Below, piece by piece: positions 23,697 to 33,107 of a stretch of DNA of 64,000 bases; the stretch's first letter is position 1, and each line of letters starts with the position of its first letter. The DNA comes from Ciborinia camelliae (taxonomy: Eukaryota; Ascomycota; Leotiomycetes; Helotiales; Sclerotiniaceae), in NCBI GenBank assembly GCA_025890175.1, contig JANPYM010000007.1:984487-1048486 (forward strand), written 5' to 3'. The position numbers were made by a program, and so were the translations under genes. A model generated the notes under the pieces. It made no database searches and was not told the origin of the DNA. It worked only from the letters and a program-made list of their open reading frames with translations.

Positions 23697-25097
23697 CTAT
23701 ATTATATCACGCAACGGTATGTTGTTCTCGAGAAACTTCTTCACCAAACTCCGGTTCTCGCCCTTCTCGAACTCATCAAGCCATTGAGAAAGCCATGCAT
23801 CAGCCGGGCCTAAGCGCGAATGTGCTTGAAAATTCTGCGTCGCCAGCCAAAAATCTGCTTTGCCCGTCTCAATAGCGTTCGTATACTCTTCGGTCCATGT
23901 CGGGGCGATATTGTGCATCTCTTTCAAGAAAAGAGGGCGCAGTTGCGTGAGTTCGTATTCGCGGAGGTGCTGCAGATAGAGTTTTGGATCAGAGGCTTGA
24001 GAAGGCTTCGGTTTCTCGTTCCGTTCTTTTCCTTGGAGAAATTTGGGGAGTGAACATGATCTCCATAGTGGGACCACGAAAGCGTTGTTCCAATCGATTA
24101 TCCCAGTAAAGAGTTTTGGATCAGAGGCTTGAGAAGGCTTCGGTTTCTCGTTCCGTTCTTTTCCTTGGAGAAATTTGGGGAGTGAACATGATCTCCATAT
24201 TGGGACCACGGAAGTGTTGTTCCAATCGATTATCCCAGTAATGGAACCATCGTTATCAATCAGAATATTCCCCATGGACAAATCCTTGTGGAAAAGTACA
24301 GATTGTTCCGGGGTACCTTCATTGACAGGAAAGATACTGGGGAGGAGCTTAAGTAGTCTTTTCACACGTTTTATGACGTGTAGGCAATACTCAAACTTCA
24401 CAGGATCAGACTTATACACCTTCATGTATCCTTCATTTAACCTGAGAACCAGGGTAAGATAAGCGCGGATCCAGTCTTCGCTCCGTGTGAACGGGCCTTG
24501 AGAAACATCGAGTACATTCACCAATTGACCAATTGGACCCAGAACAGGCAAACAAGGTGCCGTTTGATCTAATACTTCCCCCGTGACATCAGTCCGAATG
24601 TTTCCAATGGTAGAGAACTTGTGGTGGAAAAGTTGGGCTTGGTATTGCGCAATCTGCCCGACAATGCCTCTTTTGAGATCTTCGGATAATCCGTTCCATT
24701 TACTCTCTAGAGTTTCACCGGGCAACATGTCCATCAAAATCCATTCGTACCCGAGCTCGTTGTCACTGGATTTGTCAAACGCATGAATTTTGGATACTGG
24801 CAACTTTGTATTTTGGCGAAGGAAGTTAATGGTTGATATTTCACTATCCGTTTTGCGGAAACTGTCGAGAGGAAAGATGATACGCATCAAAAGGCATCCA
24901 TCCGCCGTCTCGACTTTGTAAAGGGCATCCAAGTATGCTTTCTTATGAAAAATGACGTGGCAGAGAGATGAGGGGTCCTCGAGTTTGAGATGTCTACGCA
25001 CGACGAGTTCGATCTTTGCGATATAAGACTCTGATTTCCAGCCAGGATCGAAGTCAACTGGGTCAATCGTCCATCTCGGCACGTCTTGTTTGTCCAT
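23697..25097 (-). CDS. Aminoglycoside phosphotransferase (APH)-fold kinase-like protein
   Basis: A single exon of 466 aa. The catalytic loop is H-K-D-L-S-M-G-N at 270-277, followed by the metal-binding I-I-D-W-N-N at 289-294, the arrangement of the APH/choline-kinase family, which phosphorylates small molecules or acts as protein-kinase-like enzymes. An N-lobe with R-I-I-F-P (about 72-76) and W-I-L-M-D-M-L-P-G at the hinge (about 119-127) precede it. Residues about 288-331 are repeated almost exactly as about 332-375, so the D-W-N motif and the following loop occur twice; this comes from a 132-bp DNA duplication. Fungi have many such genes of unknown substrate, and none can be named here. The duplication could leave activity intact or disable the C-lobe. 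Confidence 0.85.
   Translation of the reverse strand: MDKQDVPRWTIDPVDFDPGWKSESYIAKIELVVRRHLKLEDPSSLCHVIFHKKAYLDALYKVETADGCLLMRIIFPLDSFRKTDSEISTINFLRQNTKLPVSKIHAFDKSSDNELGYEWILMDMLPGETLESKWNGLSEDLKRGIVGQIAQYQAQLFHHKFSTIGNIRTDVTGEVLDQTAPCLPVLGPIGQLVNVLDVSQGPFTRSEDWIRAYLTLVLRLNEGYMKVYKSDPVKFEYCLHVIKRVKRLLKLLPSIFPVNEGTPEQSVLFHKDLSMGNILIDNDGSITGIIDWNNTSVVPIWRSCSLPKFLQGKERNEKPKPSQASDPKLFTGIIDWNNAFVVPLWRSCSLPKFLQGKERNEKPKPSQASDPKLYLQHLREYELTQLRPLFLKEMHNIAPTWTEEYTNAIETGKADFWLATQNFQAHSRLGPADAWLSQWLDEFEKGENRSLVKKFLENNIPLRDII
23978..24241 (-). repeat. 132-bp in-frame tandem duplication within the APH-like gene
   Basis: 23978-24109 and 24110-24241 are head-to-tail copies differing at three bases. Each encodes 44 aa running from T-G-I-I-D-W-N-N to about D-P-K-L. 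The differences change N-T-S/P-I to N-A-F/P-L. Confidence 0.95.
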
Positions 25098-25328
25098 TTT
25101 GAGGATTTATTGGGGATGATGGTTGAAAGTTGAAGATGGTTGTGAGCTGAGGATCAAGTCCTCGTTTAGTCATGCCATTATCTTGACTCACTGCAAGAAA
25201 TCATTGAAACATTGGACGTAGATGTGCAGCAATCAAGCCTCCGCATAATATTATCCCGACAACAGCCATGTCTTCTATGCCATCCTCGTAACCCATGACC
25301 TTATTGACTCCATTCATATGACACTACC

Positions 25329-26018
25329 TCACTCCCCACCATTCCACCCCCTCACAACTCTGGTCCTTCCCCTCCACCCCTCCCACTTGATAGTTCCGCT
25401 ACTTTTCCAAGGCCATAACACATGCGTCAGTTTCCCTGTAATCAGATTCACCGCAATCGGCCCATAATGATTACTATCGAGCGTTCTCCTCGCATCCGCA
25501 TTATCACCCTCGACCCATACATGTCCTGCCGGTATATCGGCTGTTGGGTAAGGGTAGGGAGAATGTGTGTAGACCCGGTCGCCTTCTAATGCTATGATAC
25601 GTTTTACGACTAGGGTTTCGGGATGGTAGGGAGATCTGACGGGCGCAAATTAGTGTCGGTAAATTTGAGTATGCGTTCCAGAGGAGAGAGGGGGAAGGGG
25701 GGTATAAGAGGTAGAAGAGATTACAAACCGAAAAGAAACAAGCATTCCCCTCTTCAAGCCCTCAGTAGGACTCCATTTATTAACCAAACACAAATCCCTC
25801 GTGAGACTCTCATTATATCCCGCATTCAAGAACGGATACATGGAGTCACCCTTGATGTTGTGAAATTCGGCAACATGTTCTTTGAAGAACATTACGGCGG
25901 GCACCCATGATGCAATAACAAAACTCCAGTAGGAGAAGTCTATCACAAATTGTCGGGTAGGAGTGTCTTTCCTCAGGGCGGAGAATAGACGTTGGGACAG
26001 GCGGTTCAGGCGGTTCAT
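25329..26018 (-). CDS. IMP2: Mitochondrial inner membrane protease subunit 2
   Basis: Exons 25729-26018 and 25329-25635 (minus) give 198 aa, close to the usual family size. The 93-nt intron (GTTTGT..GTCAG) restores the family sequence L-V-S-F-R-S-P-Y-H-P-E-T. It belongs to the S26 signal-peptidase family: the Ser nucleophile is in G-D-S-M-Y-P (Ser59) and the Lys general base in V-V-K-R-I-I-A-L (Lys108). The box G-H-V-W-V-E-G-D-N follows, and G-P-I-A lies near the C-terminus. A hydrophobic segment at about 24-45 anchors it in the inner membrane. Imp1/Imp2 remove sorting signals from proteins delivered to the intermembrane space. The donor GTTTGT is uncommon but is the only one that keeps the frame and the conserved R. 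Confidence 0.92.
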
Positions 26019-26254
26019 GGTAGGAGTTGTTGGTAAGGCTGAGGAGGGGGAAGGAAAAATGTGAGTTATCAGCCTTGCGAATTACCGAGGTCTGTAATAG
26101 ACTACTGTAGTAATAATTTGACTAAATTAATAAGTGTTCAATAATAAAGATTGCTTTTAACTATAACTATTTGTAATACAGACTTTTAACTGTAATTATA
26201 ATAAATATTAGCAAATCAACTTTTAGAGAAATATTTAAAAAGTTAAACTTGAAT

Positions 26255-26727
26255 TCAACAATATCTCAGGCTATATTTCACTCTTTCAGAGTCCTCCTTT
26301 TTACTAATCTCCCCCCCCTCCTCTCTCCCACTCTTCTTCTTCATCTCCTGGTGCATTTTCAAAAGCTCGTCATGTTTTTCCGATTTCAATTTCCTCCTCT
26401 TCGCCTCCTCCTTCATGTTCTTTAATTTTTCCTTCTCTGCGCTCTCTCCCCTTTCTCCTTCATCTCTTTATGCATTTTTAAAAAGCTCCTATGTTTTCCA
26501 AACTTCAATCTCTCCCATTGCGCCCTCTCCCTGAACACATTAACCAAATCTATCTCCCACTCTCCTCACCAATCGCCTCCTCGTGTCATGCCTCCTCCTC
26601 TGAAGCTCCTCCCTCACCTGCTCTCTAATTTGCTCATCTTCCAACTCCATCGGCGCTTCGCGACAAGAGGTCATCATTTCCTTTTTGGCGTTACTTGTTC
26701 CTCCCCTCAAGTTATTCTGTTGTGATC
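26255..26727 (-). pseudogene. Frameshifted, highly charged coiled-coil gene fragment
   Basis: On the minus strand the DNA reads as Glu/Lys/Arg-rich, coiled-coil-like protein, but in three successive frames. From 26727: a frame with E-D-E-Q-I-R-E-Q-V-R-E-E-L. After a one-base shift near a GTGGGAG run: Q-W-E-R-L-K-F-G-K-H-R-S-F-L-K-M-H-K-E-M. After a second shift: R-R-K-L-K-S-E-K-H-D-E-L-L-K-M-H-Q-E-M, ending at the stop at 26255. The two K-H-x-x-L-L/F-K-M-H-x-E-M segments are repeats of one another, which supports former coding. Just upstream, TACTAAC followed by CCTTCAG is a strong intron 3' end at 26728, and GTATGT at about 26892 could be its donor. I do not recognise a family. It might also be an unusually spliced gene or carry sequence errors. 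Confidence 0.5.
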
Positions 26728-26917
26728 TGAAGGGTTAGTATACTTTTTTATTGAAAAGGACGTGGGGATTTAAAATAATATGAGGATTAGTATGAGCAGG
26801 GTTTGGGTGATGAAAGGAGTACAGAAAAGAAACAACCAGACATAATCAGATATAAATAATAAGAAATATAGACCAACAAACCAATTACATACCTCTCCAT
26901 GTAGGTACCTCACAAGA

Positions 26918-27989
26918 TCAAACCTCATTTTTTCTCCCGTTCCCCACATTAATGGCATAGTCGAGAAATTTCTCGTTCTGGGCAATTTCATCAACTAATC
27001 CTTTTCGAATGGCATCTTGTGGGTGATCTACGATCTCATGGTGTGTCATGGCGTGTGCATCGCAAAAAGCGGCCATGAGTATGTCGGTGGAGGTCAGACC
27101 GGGAGGGTCGTGCGTGGTCCAGCGGACGAAGACCATGTTGTAGATCTGCAAGGGAATATTAGTGAGAGGGATGATAGGATCATAGGTGGGGTGAGAAATT
27201 TAAGGAAGCGCACATTAACCCATTCTGGGTGATGTTTTTCTAGTTTGCTTTGCGATGCTATGGTGTTCATAAAGTTCTGAGTAGTGATTGTTGTGTTAGT
27301 AATGTCGCTCTTTTTATGCTCTCTTTAGGGATAGGGGTTAGACAGATGAGAGAGTTGGAGGGATGTCAAAGTTTTCTCCTGGGAAAAGGTACTTCAGAAG
27401 GTCAATCGGACGATAACTTATCACCCTAATATCCCCCCAGGGGTCTCTTCACACAAAACTACAGCCATCCCATAAAGGAGCCCTCAAGCTACACCCCAAA
27501 AGCATATCTGCGTGAAGCCCCCCTTCCACTCCTCTTTCCACCCTGCTTTCTCAAACAAAATAAGAATGAAAAAAAACTAACCCAAGCATCCTTAAATCCC
27601 TTAAACCTAAAAGTCCTCATAATTCCCATTCCATCGGCCGCCAAAACCCATTTCCCGCCATTTTCCTTCAGAAAGGGATAAAGTGACCGCTGTATGGTGG
27701 AATCGTGGAGATGGGCGGAGTGTCCCTCTTCCGAGATAGCTTTGAATTTTGCCAATTCGGAAGAACCGGACGCAATGTCTGTAGGAATAGAGGGTTTGGA
27801 TTCTGGGTGGGCATTCTCTTTTGAGGCTGCATTCTCCTCCGGGAGAGCTGTGGGTGTGGGAAGTTTGAAGGCGCGTACTTGAAGTACCGATTTTGAGGGT
27901 AAGGGGTTGGAAAAGGTTTTGTGGTAGGGTTTTAGAGGGGTAAAAGAGGTGAATGGGTGGCGGAGAATGGGGCGTATGGAGAGCTTCAT
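26918..27989 (-). CDS. Pterin-4a-carbinolamine dehydratase (4a-hydroxytetrahydrobiopterin dehydratase)
   Basis: Exons 27582-27989, 27214-27276 and 26918-27145 (minus) give 232 aa; all junctions are phase 0. The catalytic core H-H-P-E-W (151-155) and the following Y-N-M-V..T-T-H (H169) supply the three histidines of the PCD family, which dehydrates 4a-hydroxytetrahydropterin to regenerate cofactor for aromatic amino acid hydroxylases. The 60-90 residues before the domain are basic and hydroxylated with few acids at the very start (M-K-L-S-I-R-P-I-L-R-H), which suggests a mitochondrial presequence. Intron 1 (305 nt) is long for this window; intron 2 (68 nt) has donor GTGCGC but an ideal CACTAAT branch. 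A PCD-type domain may also act in roles other than pterin recycling. Confidence 0.85.
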
Positions 27990-28561
27990 GACTGCCTAGG
28001 AGAAGAAGCGAAAACAGAAAGCTGGGGGCATGAGATGGTGGGAATGGAAGTGAGTTGTGTTTGGATGGAGGATGATCACGAGATAACCTTAATATTGTAG
28101 TTATTAAATCACGTGCTAGGAATTTCAGTTAAATTTCTAACACAGTTGCATGCAGGGTGGAGGACATTAGAAACTCTTGTCGATGGTTGTATTGATTGAA
28201 ATGAATAGATAGGTAGTTAGACTTCATAGTATCGTCTCAATTTCATTTCATGATTTTCGATCAATATATCTTGGATCTGGACTTGGACTTCCATTGCAAA
28301 GGACGGCGTCTCGCTTATCCGCGCTAAAAGCAGGAGCTACTGTATTGATCCTCTTCAAGATGTCCAAGTTCCAAGGTTACCTTAGCTTAACTTATACAGA
28401 CTTTCTTATATCACAGGTGATTGATCTTTCTGATTCAATTCGATTTCTGCAGAGTGTCCTCATACTTCCTACCATCAAATAACTTTTTGATTTTTTCATC
28501 CTACTCTTACACAGCACTCCAATCCATTTCAGCTTCACATTTTTATACAAATACTTCAATC
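27990..28561. promoter_or_regulatory. Shared divergent upstream region (PCD / orphan gene)
   Basis: The 572 bp between two divergent start codons contain CACGTG at 28110-28115, a site for bHLH factors, and pyrimidine-rich stretches towards the + gene. An in-frame extension of the + gene reaches back to 28421 but only through non-ATG codons. Confidence 0.4.
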
Positions 28562-29569
28562 ATGGCCCGAAAAAGATTTTTCTCATTCTCTTGCTTTAAA
28601 TCTGAAGATAAGGAACAAGCAAATACTAGGGTTATATCGAGAGCGAAGAAGCGATTTAGGCGTATATCTCAGGCTGTTGCGCATTATATTCGGATCAATT
28701 CAACATCGAAGTCGAGAACAAATATCGAAAGCACGAATATTCAAGAGTCGCAGAACGGACAAGCAACATTATTGAGCCTTCCTCGTGAACTTCGCGACAT
28801 CATCTACGACTACGTATACCCATTCGACACGTATGTAGCGCCATTTTGCGATAAACGTGAAGGCAAATTTCAATCAATATATTGCACTCTCTGTCCCTTT
28901 CCATTTGTATTTCCTGAAGCTTTTAGTCCATCTCTCTTGAGAGTTCATCCGATTATATATCAAGAAGCCAAGGAACTTTTCTGGAACCGTGCTCGCTTTC
29001 TCTTTCCGAATCTCAAGTGTGTAGTCGATACACTTGATCTCATGGGCCCAATTCCTGGTCGACTCATCACGCATATTGAACTGCATACAAGATTTAGCTG
29101 CTTCGATGCTACGATAGAGGATCCCTTGTTTCCTCACCTCCTTTCAATGATAAATTCGCGAGCTCGACACGGACAATTACAATCTGTAATCTTACTGGTA
29201 GAACCTTCCTATATTGCACGAAGTTTTGAAAGGTTCTTGGAACGAAGAACAGCCGATGGACAATATATTAATTTCCAAGATCGTTTGAGGCTCATAGCTA
29301 ATGCACAAACTTGGAGATGTCATAGAGGCATGAGAATTTTAGATTGTGCAAGTTACGACGGATTATTGAAGATCATACGTGAAATCTACCATACAATGAC
29401 CATGGAGCGTTTGATGGATGCGATTGAGGAATTGTATTGGGCTTGGGGTGGAACATTATATTTTGGGGATACAGTGGTTTGGGAAAATGGCCATCATGTC
29501 TACAAACCCCCACAAAACTTAAATATGAACCCAGGTTTAGGCCACTTTAAATGTGATGATGACGGGTGA
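28562..29569 (+). CDS. Fungal orphan protein with F-box/2EXR-like motif
   Basis: A single exon of 335 aa starting at the ATG at 28562. Residues 1-70 are basic. At about 73-90 it has L-L-S-L-P-R-E-L-R-D-I-I-Y-D-Y-V, the pattern (Leu-Pro-x-Glu-Leu-Arg-x-x-Ile-Tyr) that opens a large group of uncharacterised fungal proteins related to F-box/2EXR domains. The rest has L-L-R-V-H-P-I-I-Y-Q-E-A, also typical of this group, where former leaves follow as the protein lists old neighbours in a locus. No catalytic motif is seen. Members are often implicated, without firm proof, in ubiquitin ligase adaptors. The stop TGA directly follows a GGTGAG sequence that could be a donor, so a longer spliced form is possible. 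Confidence 0.7.
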   Translation: MARKRFFSFSCFKSEDKEQANTRVISRAKKRFRRISQAVAHYIRINSTSKSRTNIESTNIQESQNGQATLLSLPRELRDIIYDYVYPFDTYVAPFCDKREGKFQSIYCTLCPFPFVFPEAFSPSLLRVHPIIYQEAKELFWNRARFLFPNLKCVVDTLDLMGPIPGRLITHIELHTRFSCFDATIEDPLFPHLLSMINSRARHGQLQSVILLVEPSYIARSFERFLERRTADGQYINFQDRLRLIANAQTWRCHRGMRILDCASYDGLLKIIREIYHTMTMERLMDAIEELYWAWGGTLYFGDTVVWENGHHVYKPPQNLNMNPGLGHFKCDDDG

Positions 29570-31045
29570 GAATTGTTGGTTGGATATGTAGGAGTATAAT
29601 GGGATGGAGATGCTGTTTCTTCGTTGGGAATCTTCAGAGCCATAAACAGCCAAATCATTCCTTCCACGCCCATGAACACCAAATCGAGCACCTTTCATGT
29701 CTCCGACTGCCATCTCTTTCTTCGCCGCCTACTTCTATCACAACCTCATCTCTTTAATCGCCAGCATAACCTCTTACAATGATTGAGCTCCTTGAAGCCT
29801 TTTTCTTCCCTACTTCTGGTTCTGCTCAATCCCTTTCAGGATTTTCGAAATCCCTCACCTGTATTCGACATCTTCCTCATTTTCACCGACTTCCACAAAA
29901 GCTTGGCCTGTTCTATTTATCAATATATCTCACGAAATCCACATTCTTTCGCCGCCATTTCTGAATCTGATCTCTTTTTGGCTATTCATTCACTCACTAT
30001 TATTATTTCAATGATCTCCAGATGACCTACAAAGATGGAACTCGAAGCCAACCTGGATTCCTGTGGTGGAGCTCTCATGGTGGAATCATGAGGGCAAACG
30101 AATAATCGTTAGGTCTAGGTGGATTTAACTCCATTAATACCTGGCGATTTGATGGTATTTTCGAGCCTTTGTCGCCCAAATTAACCACTCTGGTTTTCTT
30201 CAAGAGTTGGTTGATTTGCCTGCTTTCCGGGGATTGAGAATTTTGAATTCGCATTTGTACATGACTTTGGTATTTTCGAGTTAGACTTATGTATTATTGG
30301 ATGGATAAATGTTAAGGGTACTGTAATGATTAATCGATATAATCTTAATATAGCATCATGACAATCTATTACACCTCATCATTCCTGAGCTTCAACTTTT
30401 CCTACCTACTTAAGGTTATTCCATCGTGAGAATATGTGCTGAATAAATAACACCTTAATACCTAGGTATCATACCCAAAATCCCAATACAGGTAACCTAG
30501 ATATCCATCCATAAGCCAACAAATTCACCAACCTTACAAATTCACCAACCTTACAAAATAAACGACACCGGTGGCTGAGTTCATAGGGGCTGAAAAGATC
30601 CCGTGAACCTGGACATCGGAAACGAGAAGCCCGAGTGTAAAGCCGGCTCCCGATAGGTCAATTGTATATGCATCGGAGACGGCCGAACCCACCTCACATC
30701 CGCGGGTATCTATCGATTGATGATCCACAAACGTGACAAGTGAACATGCCAGACCGTAAAGTACTTGGGATTGAGAAGCAAACAAAACTACCTCAACATC
30801 TTTATTACTTAAGATTTGAAGTTGTGCCCGGGTTTTGATTTTGGGATATCTGCTATCTATAAGTAGGAGATATTTGTGGTTTACATTCCATTCATAAACA
30901 TAGCTACTTTGATTTGATTTATTAGTTTGGGGTTTGAATACCTATCTAGAGTTAGAAAGAATCCTCCATCTATCTGGCAAGCAAGACCAATTGTCCGTAA
31001 AGATTTCGAGGCCAGCAGAGCAGACATCATAGTTTGAGAATCGAG
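29570..31045. other. Intergenic region, no firm gene
   Basis: The 1.48 kb before the guanine deaminase gene has no intact gene. Two stretches read somewhat like protein: + strand near 29783-30025 (80 aa, hydrophobic) and - strand 30534-30785 (83 aa, with D-T-R-G-C-E-V-G-S-A-V-S-D-A-Y). Neither matches a family I know or has splice partners I can connect. They may be remnants. The last 250 bp is AT-rich leader for the + gene. Confidence 0.5.
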
Positions 31046-32785
31046 ATGGCTTCCAATACCATCATTTCCGCATCAGATGAGAGCATCATTTCCGCATCAG
31101 ATGAGAGATCTACTCTCAAAAGACAGATCTTCGCCGGAACATTCATCCACAGCCAAAGTCTCACGGAACTGGAGATTTCACATCACACGTATGTTTATGT
31201 GGATGAGCATGGGGTGATAGTTAAAATTACCAAAAATCATGGGAGTGATCGTGTTGGGGAATATGTTGAGGAATTGGGCTGGGATTCGAATGAGATTGAT
31301 TGGGTGTTGTATGAGTGTGATTCTCATCAAGGAGATGGGGAGAGGTTTTTCTTTCCGGGGTTTATTGGTGTGTTTTCTTCTTCTTCTCCTTGTTGCGTTG
31401 TTGGAATATCATATCATATGAAATCAAGAAGATATACATCAGGGGTTAAAATGATATGAAATGATATCACGAGAATGGATCTTCATAGCCTCAGCCAAGC
31501 TAACGAAACTCTAGATACACACATCCACGCGCCACAATACCCCAACAGCGGGCTCTTCGGATCCTCCACCCTCCTAAACTGGCTAAACACCTACACCTTC
31601 CCCCTAGAATCGTCGCTCTCCTCGCTCCCCAAAGCCCACGCCATATATTCCCGCGTCATCCAACGCACGCTCTCGCACGGAACGACGACCGCCGCCTATT
31701 ACGCCACCATCCACGTAGAAGCCACCAACCTCCTCGCCGATCTCTGCTTGCAATACGGACAGCGAGCGTTGATCGGGAGATGCTGTATGGATAGTTCATC
31801 GGGGGCCAATCCTTCCTATTACCGCGACGAGAACGCCGCGCAGAGTTTATCTCGAACGCGGGAATGCGTCGAGCACTGCGAGGAAATCGATCCGTCGCGA
31901 GACCTCGTGACCGCGATCCTCACCCCGCGATTTGCACCCAGTTGCACGGGGCAGCTGATGACTTCTCTGGGGAAGTTGGCCCGGGAGAGGAACTTACCGA
32001 TCCAGACGCATATTTCCGAGAATCGGTCCGAGATTGCGTGGGTGAAGGAATTGTTTCCCGATTGCGAGAGCTATGCCCATGTGTATGATAAATATGGTTG
32101 TCTCACGCCGGATACCATTCTCGCGCATGCCGTGCATATTACGGAGGATGAGGCCAATCTTATTCGAGAGAGGGGGAGTGGCATCTCACATTGTCCGGTT
32201 AGTAATAGTGCGTTGACGTCTGGCATGGCGAGGGTGAGATGGATGTTAGATCGAGGACTTAATGTAGGCCTAGGAACGGATGTTAGTGGTGGGTTTAGCT
32301 CGAGCGTCTTGGTAGCGGCGAGAGAGGCAAGTTGTGTGAGTCGATGTGTAGCTGCTGGGATGGGAGGTCCCAGTGCCGAGGGAAATAGAAAGGGGGAGGA
32401 GAGAGATACGTTGAGTGTTGAAGAGGTTCTCTATCTGGCTACTCGAGGAGGAGCGAAGGTCGTAGGAATGGAAGACAAAATCGGTAGTTTTGAAGTTGGG
32501 AAACAATGGGACGCGCAACTTGTTGGGTTAGGACAACCGCTTATGCGGAAAAATACAAATGGGGAGTGGGAGGATAATCCGGCGGAGAATTCACTCGGAT
32601 CGGGTTGGAATGGGGAAGTAGGAGCGGAGCAAACGGGACCGGTGGATATTTTCGGGTGGGAGAATTGGGACGAGAAGGTTGCAAAGTGGGTTTTCAATGG
32701 TGACGATAGGAATACGGCGAAGGTTTGGGTTAAGGGAAGGCTGGTTCATCAGAGGAAGAATAAGATGGGTACTGCAATTCCATGA
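31046..32785 (+). CDS. GUD1: Guanine deaminase
   Basis: Exons 31046-31367 and 31515-32785 give 530 aa. The 147-nt intron (GTGTGT..GCTAACG..CTCTAG) joins P-G-F-I to D-T-H-I-H-A-P-Q. It belongs to the amidohydrolase superfamily: the zinc ligands are H110-x-H112, H273 (Q-T-H-I-S-E-N), H312 (L-A-H-A-V-H) and D363 (G-L-G-T-D-V-S-G-G). Y-P-N after the first motif and S-H-C-P-V-S-N-S are guanine-deaminase signatures. The enzyme converts guanine to xanthine in purine salvage and catabolism, in the cytosol. Near the N-terminus I-I-S-A-S-D-E is present twice, from a 24-bp repeat. The coding sequence is GC-rich from about 31500, unlike the AT-rich first exon. Confidence 0.93.
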
Positions 32786-33107
32786 ATGGAATGAGAACCG
32801 GGGTTTGGTCATGGGAAAATGGGTGTGAGATATAAATGTATATTATTCCGAGATAGATCTGATAGAATAACTTCATGCTCTCCATTAACATTTGAAACTT
32901 AAACATTAGACATATATCCAGGAGGTAGTCTGAATATCCAACGCCTCCCAATATCAAACCCACAACTCAAACGCCTTTCCATCAACTCTGCGTAAACTTA
33001 CAGACAGCATCCCCGCCGATTACATACTTCTCACCCCCCTTCAATTATTATTTTTACAACTCGCATAATTCCCAGATCTTCCATGAGACCCAGCATCCGT
33101 TTTCTTA
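32786..33107. other. Short convergent intergenic region
   Basis: The 322 bp between the guanine deaminase stop and the GMC oxidoreductase stop holds the two 3' flanks. Nothing else is seen. Confidence 0.7.
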
